Source of the DNA: an uncultured Caulobacterales bacterium | GTDB lineage: Bacteria > Pseudomonadota > Alphaproteobacteria > Caulobacterales > Maricaulaceae | DNA: 64,000 bases | Reading direction: 5' to 3' | Assembly (NCBI GenBank): GCA_937929915.1 | Contig: CALFUN010000003.1 | Location: 115,882 to 179,881, forward strand | Shown here: in pieces, positions 9,027 through 17,018 of the stretch | Layout: each line of letters opens with the position of its first letter | Numbering within the stretch: position 1 is the first letter of the stretch | Program-made: the position numbers and the translations under genes | The notes under the pieces: model-generated | Databases searched by the model: none | Seen by the model: only the letters and a program-made list of their open reading frames with translations | Told to the model about the DNA's origin: nothing

Positions 9027-11204
9027 TTAGCTATGGCCCCGTTTAAGTCTGAGCGCATTTATCACAACAATCAAAGATGAAGACGACATGGCCAATGCTG
9101 CAAGGATAGGCGTTACAAGCCCCATAAATGCAAGAGGTACGGCGAATATATTATATAATAAAGCCAAATAAATATTCTGCCGCATCAAACTATCAGACCG
9201 CTTGGCAATATTAAGCGCCGTTTCAATCGACATAAGGTCACGGCGCAACAGAACGAAATCAGCCGCATTTCGGCCAATATCTACCGCATTTTCTGGCGCT
9301 ATTGACACATTGGCCGCAGATAAGGCGGGCACATCATTTAAACCATCCCCGACCATAAGCACAGTTTTACCCGCCGCTTTGAGGTCTAAAATATAAGACA
9401 GCTTACCTTCGGGTTTGACCTGAGAGGCATAAGTTTTAACCCCAAGGTTCCGCGCGATTGTTTCCACTTTATCCCGCGCATCCCCTGATAAAATATGTAT
9501 GTCATAACCACCCGCGCTTAAAGCTTGCATCAAAGCTTTTGCCCCAGGTTTAAGTGCATCATCAAATTCAAAGATGTGCATCAAAACACCATTTCTTGAC
9601 AGGGCTGTGCCTACCATTTTGTCTGGCAAGGCGCCGTCTTGCACCGCAGCCCAATTTAACGCGCCTAAACGGTAAATATCTTGTCCCAACACACCCTCAA
9701 CACCGCAGCCCGGCACCTCTTTTACATTATCAAATGTCAGCTCGGAAGATGCCGCGTAATATCCTTGCGCTTTGCCAGCTTTAGCTATGGCTTGCGAATA
9801 AGGATGATGCGAGTTTTGCGCCAGCGCGCAGGCATATGCCATGGCATCGGCGCTCACGGCCTTGGCGTTTGAAATTGCGGGCTGGCCTAGAGTCAGGCTT
9901 CCTGTCTTATCAAATACAACTGTATCCACCTCTTTTAAACGCTCCAGCGCGCCGCCCTCTTTCATCAAAACCCCAGCGTCCAATAAACGCCGCGCGGCCA
10001 TGACTTGAACGATCGGAACAGCAAGTCCCAAAGCGCATGGACAGGTAATAATTAAAACACTCACCGCAATCGTAAGCGCTTGATGTACGTCTTGGCTAAA
10101 AAATAGCCAAAGGCAAAATGCGGCCAAAGCCGCCCCATGCACAAAAGGCGTGTAGATTTTAACAACTCGGTCACTTAACCGCCGATACACATTTTGACTG
10201 GCTTCGGTTTGCTCCATCAAACGAATTAACTCTGACAAAAATGAGCTATCAGCTGTTGCGCTCGCCTCAATCACAAGCGGCCCCGTCAGGTTTAACGCAC
10301 TTGCCACAAGCTGCGTACCCGCCTGCGCCTTTATTGGCAGGCTCTCCCCTGTCACAAGCGACATGTCAATGTCAGACACACCAGAGCGCACAATCCCGTC
10401 AACAGGTATACGGTCCCCCGCAAGTACGCGCAGCCGCATAGAGGGCTTAACATCTTCCAAAGGAATGAAGCGCACCGTCTCATCTATATCAACTAAACAC
10501 GCGCTTTGCGGGATAAGCTTTTGCAAGCCATTCATCGCTTGGCTAGCGCGTTTGCGCATAATATGATCTAGCGTTCGCCCGATTAAGAGGAAAAATAATA
10601 AGGATACCGAAGCGTCAAAATACACATGTTCCTTGCCGGCAATCGTATCAAACATACTCATGGCAAAGGTTAAAATCAGGCCAACAGAAATCGGCACATC
10701 CATATTTGTTTGCCTGTTTTTTAAGGCCAAAAAGGCTGGAACGAAAAAAACACGCCCTGCATATATCAAAGCGGGACATGCTATAAAAGCCGAGACCCAA
10801 TGCAAGGCAGATCTCAAGCTTTCATGGCTCCCTGACCATACTGCAATAGAGAGCATCATAATATTACCTGCCGCAAAAGCCGATACAGCCAAAGCGCGTA
10901 GCAGGTATTTAAGCCTTTCATCCGTTTCAGTCTCGGCCGCGCGGAAGATATGCGCTTCAAAGCCCAAGCTTTCCAGCGTATCAATCAAGGCTGGCGTATC
11001 GCCCGCCTCTTGCCAGTCAATCGTCACCCGTTTTGTGGACAGATTAACCCGCGCTTGCGTAACCCCGCCGAGCTTTAACAAACCTTGCTCAATCTTTTGG
11101 ATACACCCGCCGCAATGCATACCGGGTACAGATAAAACCGAGCGCAGACCACCATCGCCGCCAGCGCGGCTCGCAAGGCGCAGTTCATTATCTTGAAAGC
11201 GCAT
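9027..11204 (-). CDS. ccoI: Copper-translocating P-type ATPase CcoI/FixI
   Basis: HMA motif MHCGGC, CPC motif (ITCPCALGLAVP), DKTGSLT, MVGDGLNDVPAL; in cco locus. Confidence 0.95.
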   Translation of the reverse strand: MRFQDNELRLASRAGGDGGLRSVLSVPGMHCGGCIQKIEQGLLKLGGVTQARVNLSTKRVTIDWQEAGDTPALIDTLESLGFEAHIFRAAETETDERLKYLLRALAVSAFAAGNIMMLSIAVWSGSHESLRSALHWVSAFIACPALIYAGRVFFVPAFLALKNRQTNMDVPISVGLILTFAMSMFDTIAGKEHVYFDASVSLLFFLLIGRTLDHIMRKRASQAMNGLQKLIPQSACLVDIDETVRFIPLEDVKPSMRLRVLAGDRIPVDGIVRSGVSDIDMSLVTGESLPIKAQAGTQLVASALNLTGPLVIEASATADSSFLSELIRLMEQTEASQNVYRRLSDRVVKIYTPFVHGAALAAFCLWLFFSQDVHQALTIAVSVLIITCPCALGLAVPIVQVMAARRLLDAGVLMKEGGALERLKEVDTVVFDKTGSLTLGQPAISNAKAVSADAMAYACALAQNSHHPYSQAIAKAGKAQGYYAASSELTFDNVKEVPGCGVEGVLGQDIYRLGALNWAAVQDGALPDKMVGTALSRNGVLMHIFEFDDALKPGAKALMQALSAGGYDIHILSGDARDKVETIARNLGVKTYASQVKPEGKLSYILDLKAAGKTVLMVGDGLNDVPALSAANVSIAPENAVDIGRNAADFVLLRRDLMSIETALNIAKRSDSLMRQNIYLALLYNIFAVPLAFMGLVTPILAALAMSSSSLIVVINALRLKRGHS

Positions 11205-11209
11205 GCGAT

Positions 11210-12022
11210 TTACGGCGTTAAGTTAGCTTTATCCGAACCCACAGAAACTGCGCGGTAAGCATGCCATGTGCCATGTCCCAGAAGCGGGAAAATAAAAATT
11301 AATCCCAATAGCCCTGTCAACAGACAGAGTATAAATAGCGAGATAACAATGCCGCCCCAAACAATCGCCACACCTTTATTATTCCATGCCAAAGCCCAAC
11401 TCGTCCCCATCGCTGTAAAGGCGTCAAGGCGTTCATTGAGCAGCATCGGGATAGAATAGGCGCTAATGGCGAAAGAAAAAGCCGCAAAAAATCCGCCAAC
11501 GATACCGCCAACCGCCAACAACCCCCAACCGCGCGGCGTCGTCATAACAGTCGAGATAATCGTATCAAAGCCTGCAAAGGGTAACATCCCAAAAAACAAG
11601 GCATAGAGTAAAAACGCAGCCCGCAACCACAACATCGCGACCAACATAAGAATAACGCCAATAAATAAAATTTGGCCCGCAGATTTAGCTTCTACAAATA
11701 TCATATCTTTGAGCGTAAACGTTTCGCCAGCTTCAATCAGACGGCTTTTCTCGTAAAGACCTGCCGCAAGAGCTGGCCCCATCACCATGAAACCGGCAAG
11801 GGCTGGTAAGATGATATAAAATATATTATAATAATACATGCCCAGCATCATGGCGGCAGACACACCAAAAACACCCAGACCATATAATAGGCTTGTGACA
11901 GGCTGGACAAAAAAGTCTGAAATGGCCGCTTTTAACCACCCAAAAGGCGCCGTCCAAGGCAGATGGCGCGCATAATTAGTTTGCAGCGGCGGAATAAATG
12001 TATTTTGAGAGTTTTCAATCAC
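11210..12022 (-). CDS. DUF2189 integral membrane protein
   Basis: Multi-TM protein with RHLPWTAPFGWLKAAISDF start and LAGFMVMGPALAAGLYEKSR; cco-associated position. Confidence 0.8.
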   Translation of the reverse strand: MIENSQNTFIPPLQTNYARHLPWTAPFGWLKAAISDFFVQPVTSLLYGLGVFGVSAAMMLGMYYYNIFYIILPALAGFMVMGPALAAGLYEKSRLIEAGETFTLKDMIFVEAKSAGQILFIGVILMLVAMLWLRAAFLLYALFFGMLPFAGFDTIISTVMTTPRGWGLLAVGGIVGGFFAAFSFAISAYSIPMLLNERLDAFTAMGTSWALAWNNKGVAIVWGGIVISLFILCLLTGLLGLIFIFPLLGHGTWHAYRAVSVGSDKANLTP

Positions 12023-12038
12023 ATTCTTATCCTTGATT

Positions 12039-12248
12039 TTAACAACTCGGTTTTGCAGCGCGAAATGTGCCGTCTACCGTATCAATATTTTTATGATGAG
12101 GCACACAGCCGGGCTGTGATGTGACCGCAACATATATTAAGTGAGCATTCGCCCCCGCAAAAAGCATAATCGCGCCGACAATACAGCCTATCCAGACGGG
12201 CCGTGTTATATGGCGGACGGGCGCATATGTATGAAGCTCATTTCTCAT
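12039..12248 (-). CDS. Small single-TM protein at the ccoH/FixH position (possible minimal FixH-like protein)
   Basis: 69 aa; AGANAHLIYVAVTSQPGCV resembles the TM-end motif of FixH; located between ccoP and DUF2189/ccoI. Confidence 0.45.
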   Translation of the reverse strand: MRNELHTYAPVRHITRPVWIGCIVGAIMLFAGANAHLIYVAVTSQPGCVPHHKNIDTVDGTFRAAKPSC

Positions 12249-13128
12249 TCACAGCCGCCTCTAACTTTAAAATATAAAGCGTGAGAAGTTTGCGCTCAGC
12301 AAGCGTTAAACGTTTATCCCAGCTTGGCATAACGCCCTGACGCCCATTTTGCAAAGTTTGGTAAATGGAAGTTTTGTCACCGCCATATAACCAGAAATCA
12401 TCTGTTAAATTTGGCGCGCCTACAGATGTCATACCCTTCGCATCTTCCCCGTGGCAGAACGAACAATTTGCTTGAAATAAAGCCGCGCCCGCAGCCAGAC
12501 CGGTTTGCTTCGTCTCATCAGCTTTGAGTGCTGCATGCGATAAAGACTGAATATAAACAACAAGGTTATTGATGTCATCACGCGATAGAAGCTCATCGCG
12601 CCCATAAGCTTGCATAACAGAATAGCGCGTGTCTTCATGAATGTGATTAATACCAACGCGCAAGGTTTCCATGATTTGCTCGGGCGCTCCGCCCCAAAGC
12701 CATTGATCGTCCGTTAAGTTTGGAAAGTTTATCCCGCCCTGTCCTGTTGCTCCGTGACACATTGCGCAATTATCTAAAAATAACCGCTTCCCAGTCTTTT
12801 CGACATAAGTGCTCATCTTTGGGTCTGCGGCTAATACGCTGAAATCTGTGACTTCAATATGCTGCACCCAATCTTCTCGGCGCTTTTGCGCAGCAATCAG
12901 ATTAACGGCAAGGCTTTGCGTCTCATCTGCGCCTAATAACCCCTTTGTATAGCTCTTACCTGTTGGGATGGCTGGCAATAACACCCACATGATAAGAGAA
13001 CATATCAGGGTCGCAATTAGAAACATCCACACCAAACGCGGGATGGGGGTGCTTAATTCCTTAATACCATTCCACTCATGGCCTGTTGTCATGCGTCCAG
13101 TATGCGGGTCACGTTCTTGCTTGGCCAT
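12238..13128 (-). CDS. ccoP: cbb3-type cytochrome c oxidase subunit III (CcoP), diheme
   Basis: Two CXXCH motifs (CAMCH, CSFCH); DGIKELSTPIPRLVWMF-type N-terminus. Confidence 0.96.
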   Translation of the reverse strand: MAKQERDPHTGRMTTGHEWNGIKELSTPIPRLVWMFLIATLICSLIMWVLLPAIPTGKSYTKGLLGADETQSLAVNLIAAQKRREDWVQHIEVTDFSVLAADPKMSTYVEKTGKRLFLDNCAMCHGATGQGGINFPNLTDDQWLWGGAPEQIMETLRVGINHIHEDTRYSVMQAYGRDELLSRDDINNLVVYIQSLSHAALKADETKQTGLAAGAALFQANCSFCHGEDAKGMTSVGAPNLTDDFWLYGGDKTSIYQTLQNGRQGVMPSWDKRLTLAERKLLTLYILKLEAAVNEK

Positions 13129-13295
13129 TACTCTTGCTCGTCTTCCAATATGCGAGATGCAGCTTTATCAAACTTGTCTTTATTAGACGGCCAATAGGCA
13201 TAAATCACAACGATCGCAAAAAAGCCCATCATATAAAACAAGCCGTAAGATTTGGAAAATGCGACAAGCGTTTCATGGTCAAATGTCATACTCAT
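13128..13295 (-). CDS. ccoQ: cbb3-type cytochrome oxidase subunit CcoQ (55 aa)
   Basis: Manual translation MSMTFDHETLVAFSKSYGLFYMMGFFAIVVIYAYWPSNKDKFDKAASRILEDEQE; overlaps ccoO stop and ccoP start; below the size cutoff of the ORF track. Confidence 0.88.
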   Translation of the reverse strand: MSMTFDHETLVAFSKSYGLFYMMGFFAIVVIYAYWPSNKDKFDKAASRILEDEQE

Positions 13296-14047
13296 TCTCC
13301 CGATATATTTTTAGTAACCGTGTTTACATCATCGGTTTGCACTTGCGATATATCTGTTAACCCGCCCATAATTTGAAGATAAGCAACAAGCGCGTCCATT
13401 TCAGTGAGCTTGCGTCGGTCACCATCAAATGCCCGCACATTCGTATCATCACCATAACGTTCAAAAACGCCGCTCGCTTGATCGGACTCTGGATCGGATT
13501 GGCCATAAGCATCTGCAACGGCATTGTCTATCATGTCATCCGTATAAGGCACGCCCACTTTTTTAAGCGCGGCCAGATGACGATCCAAATCATCATATTT
13601 AAGTTCTGTGCGCAATAACCACCCATAAGACGGCATAACAGATTGCGGCACAACATCGCGTGGATTGTTAAGATGGGTCACATGCCATTGATCGGAATAT
13701 TTATTCCCAACTCGTGCCAAATCGGGGCCAGTGCGCTTTGAGCCCCATAGCATCGGGTGATCATATTTTGATTCAACCGCCAAAGAATACGGCCCGTAAC
13801 GCTCGACTTCATCTTGAAGCGTTCGTACCATTTGAGAATGACATGCATAGCATCCTTCTCGAATATAGATATTACGGCCCGCAAGTTCTAAGGGCGTATA
13901 TTGCCGCATATCTGGAACATCTTCGACGGTTTCATCAATGGTGAATAAGGGGATAATTTCAATAATTCCGCCAATGGAAGCTGCAATCATAATCGCAACT
14001 GCAAATCCTATTGTACTACGTTCTAACTTTTCATGTGTTTTAAACAT
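13292..14047 (-). CDS. ccoO: cbb3-type cytochrome c oxidase subunit II (CcoO)
   Basis: CYACHSQMVRTLQDEVERYG; RTGPDLARVGNKYSDQWH. Confidence 0.97.
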   Translation of the reverse strand: MFKTHEKLERSTIGFAVAIMIAASIGGIIEIIPLFTIDETVEDVPDMRQYTPLELAGRNIYIREGCYACHSQMVRTLQDEVERYGPYSLAVESKYDHPMLWGSKRTGPDLARVGNKYSDQWHVTHLNNPRDVVPQSVMPSYGWLLRTELKYDDLDRHLAALKKVGVPYTDDMIDNAVADAYGQSDPESDQASGVFERYGDDTNVRAFDGDRRKLTEMDALVAYLQIMGGLTDISQVQTDDVNTVTKNISGE

Positions 14048-14053
14048 AATGCG

Positions 14054-15712
14054 TTACTCTGCAGTCTGAAGGGTTAAGGCATCCGAGCTATGGACGATAG
14101 GCTCCTTATCGGGAGGCGCAGCCAGTTCTAAATCGGTTGATTTGATTGTCTTCACAATATTGTACAGTCCGATAACCGTTCCCAAGAAGAAACAAAACCC
14201 GCCAAAGGCACGCGCTACGTAATAAGGCTTCATGGCCTCAACAGATTCAATGAAAGAATAGGCCAATGTCCCCTCGCCATTATAGGCCCGCCACATCAAG
14301 CCTTGAATGATACCAGAGTTCCACATGGCAAAGACGTAAATAATCGTCCCGGCCAGTGCGAGCCAGAAATGTACTTCAATTAACTTTTTAGAATACATCT
14401 CTTTTTTACCCCAGAGCCAAGGCACAAGCGTATAAATAGACCCAAAGGTAATCATGGCAACCCAACCTAATGCGCCTGAATGCACATGGCCTACCGTCCA
14501 ATCGGTGTAATGGGACAAGGCATTCACAGGACGAATGGCTAGAAATGAGCCTTCAAATGTGGATAGGCCATAAAAAATGGCTGCGACCATCATGAAACGC
14601 AATGTCGGGTCATCTCGTACTTTATCCCACGCCCCGTTTAAGGTCAGTAGCGCATTGCCCGCGGATGCCCAAGACGGCACCAATAAGATGATAGAAAAAC
14701 TCATACCCAAGGTCTGCACCCATTGCGGTAAAGCCGTATAGTGTAAGTGATGTGAGCCAACCCACATGTAAAGGAAGGTAATTCCCCAAAAACTGATGAT
14801 GGACAGGCGATAGGAAAAAATCGGCCGCTGCGCGCGCATGGGCAAATAATAGTATAGCATCCCCAAAAACCCTGCGGTCAAAAAGAACGCGACAGCATTA
14901 TGGCCATACCACCACTGCACCATCGCATCTTGCACGCCCGAGAAAAGTGAATAGCTTTTTGCATGGCCAAGAGAAACAGGCACAGCCAGCCCGTTAAACA
15001 CATGCAAAATTGCCATGACGATAATAAACGCCATAAAGTACCAGTTGGCGACATAAATATGCGGCTCTTTTCGGCGCTTTAATGTGCGTAAATATAGCAG
15101 CAAATACAGCACCCAGACGACTGTCAAAAATATATCTGCATACCATTCAGGCTCAGCATATTCTTTGGATGATGTAACCCCCATCAAATAACCCGTCGCA
15201 GCGATTAAACAAAAAAGATTATAGCCGATAATAATCACCCAAGGCGTGAGTTGATCTGGCAGACGCGCGCGCGAGGTTCTTTGCAGAACATGAAAAGAGG
15301 TAGCAATCAGAGCATTACCGCCAAATCCAAATATAACCCCCGACGTATGCACGGGCCGCAACCGTCCAAAACTTGACCACCCTGCATCAAAAGTAGCTTC
15401 GGGAAAAACCAGCAACCAAGCAATCCAGTCACCAACAAAGGTGGCAATAATCACCCATAACATTGCCAGAATAATACCGGCCTTGGTTGGATCATCAAAA
15501 TATCGAGTCACCCGCTTTGGACTAGGATTGGGTGAATAGAAACTATGGACAATAAGGAAAAGCAGCAAATATCCAACAAAAGCAATCAAATAACCATGCA
15601 CCCCGATAGGGTCGCCTTGTCCGATGACACCTAAAAAGAAACCACCAAATCCCAAGCATAAAGCCAAAAACATGGCCATCACTCGCTCGTCTCTCGTCAG
15701 GTTATTTATCAT
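14054..15712 (-). CDS. ccoN: cbb3-type cytochrome c oxidase subunit I (CcoN)
   Basis: 552 aa; VQWWYGHNAVAFFLTAGFLGMLYYYLP, SHYTDWTVGHVHSGALGW. Confidence 0.97.
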   Translation of the reverse strand: MINNLTRDERVMAMFLALCLGFGGFFLGVIGQGDPIGVHGYLIAFVGYLLLFLIVHSFYSPNPSPKRVTRYFDDPTKAGIILAMLWVIIATFVGDWIAWLLVFPEATFDAGWSSFGRLRPVHTSGVIFGFGGNALIATSFHVLQRTSRARLPDQLTPWVIIIGYNLFCLIAATGYLMGVTSSKEYAEPEWYADIFLTVVWVLYLLLYLRTLKRRKEPHIYVANWYFMAFIIVMAILHVFNGLAVPVSLGHAKSYSLFSGVQDAMVQWWYGHNAVAFFLTAGFLGMLYYYLPMRAQRPIFSYRLSIISFWGITFLYMWVGSHHLHYTALPQWVQTLGMSFSIILLVPSWASAGNALLTLNGAWDKVRDDPTLRFMMVAAIFYGLSTFEGSFLAIRPVNALSHYTDWTVGHVHSGALGWVAMITFGSIYTLVPWLWGKKEMYSKKLIEVHFWLALAGTIIYVFAMWNSGIIQGLMWRAYNGEGTLAYSFIESVEAMKPYYVARAFGGFCFFLGTVIGLYNIVKTIKSTDLELAAPPDKEPIVHSSDALTLQTAE

Positions 15713-15981
15713 ATTTTTTCACATTCGAAATTTGCGAGACATTGCCTAACTTAAGTAGGCAAAATAAATGAAAGGCCTTCATATATATGAATAGGCGCGT
15801 AATTTAACATATGTCAATTTCAATCTAATTTTGAAATAAAAATACCTAAAATCTTGTAATATCATATTTACAAAACGGGTCTTTCAAACAATCAATCTTA
15901 TTAAAATCTAGTCTTCCAAAATCGTCGACGCCATCACATCTCTATCTATGAGATCATTCGGCATACGTTTCACGACTCGTC

Positions 15982-16332
15982 TCAATGAAAAAACTCAACA
16001 AAGAAAATGGCATCATCTGATACATTTATGAAATGGCTCTCTTCAGGTAAAATCACCAAGGGAGACTCTGGTAATACTGTGGCAAGGGGCACGGTTTGCC
16101 CTTCCAAGAAATAATCAACTGAGCCGTTTATCACCGTTAATCGCCCCCAAGTTCCCGCCTTGATGTCATGGTCATTTAAAAGCTTTTCAGGCACTTCGCG
16201 ATATTTATGCGTGCCTGTCGCCATTTTATGCTTTTCAAGCAAGGTTTGAGGAATTGACTTTGCTGTAAAGATCGGCGTTTGCGCATAACTCTCTACATTG
16301 CTTGGTAAAACTCGGCTTAGTTTTTGTGTCAT
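15982..16332 (-). CDS. DUF1971-family small cupin-like protein (TehB/YeaR-like)
   Basis: ETWGRLTV-like AGTWGRLTVINGSVDYF, SPLVILPEESHFINVSDDAIFFVEFF; SD GGAGAG before ATG. Confidence 0.82.
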   Translation of the reverse strand: MTQKLSRVLPSNVESYAQTPIFTAKSIPQTLLEKHKMATGTHKYREVPEKLLNDHDIKAGTWGRLTVINGSVDYFLEGQTVPLATVLPESPLVILPEESHFINVSDDAIFFVEFFH

Positions 16333-16460
16333 AGTCTCTCCAAATTTATAGATCTTTGAATAAATTTTTGCGGGTCCGATAAAAGCTCCTACACCTACAT
16401 AGATCGCCCTTTACCCGTTTTGATATTACACGTAATCAAATCATTTATCTCCTAAAATAT

Positions 16461-16844
16461 TTATGCTTGAGAGAAATCAGACTTTCCGCCGTAATAAAAT
16501 ATCTCTTTAATAATTTTACCGTCTTTCCATGTCCGCATAGACACTTGCGTAAAACATTGCGAGCCATAGACTTTGTGGTCAAAATCCATATTCCATTGAC
16601 TAAATGAACATATATCGCCTGCCCCATTTGTCGTCACACTAAAATCGCGTACTTTCTCAACACCTGCGAAAAATTCTTTTTCGCGAGCAATATTCGCCGC
16701 TTTTCCAACCGTTGGAGGTTGATCATTTTCGCCCATAGACGCATCATCATGATAGAATTTATCCAAAGCTGTCATGGACTCTCCGGCCATTATCATTGCG
16801 TTTAATTCAGTATCAAGTTCCAATAAAGTTTTCGGCTGCGCCAT
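16461..16844 (-). CDS. SnoaL/NTF2-like domain protein
   Basis: MAQPKTLLELDTELNAMIMAGESMTALDKFYHDDASMGEN; GGGAGAC SD before ATG at 16844 favours this start over 16892. Confidence 0.75.
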   Translation of the reverse strand: MAQPKTLLELDTELNAMIMAGESMTALDKFYHDDASMGENDQPPTVGKAANIAREKEFFAGVEKVRDFSVTTNGAGDICSFSQWNMDFDHKVYGSQCFTQVSMRTWKDGKIIKEIFYYGGKSDFSQA

Positions 16845-17018
16845 GATAGTCTCCCATGAATTGACAACCACGAAGGGCCGTTTTGATTTCAAAATATAGA
16901 TATATATAATATATATATTATTGCATCATGCAAATGATTTATGCTATATCCTGTAAATAATTTAGATCTTTCACCCACTCAATAGAGTGCTAAAAAGGCT
17001 AATAGAGGGGGAGTTATA

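Noticed and set aside
10633-11196. 187-aa plus-strand ORF antisense to ccoI
   Set aside because: Entirely inside the well-supported ccoI CDS; low-complexity K/A/S-rich translation typical of an antisense frame.
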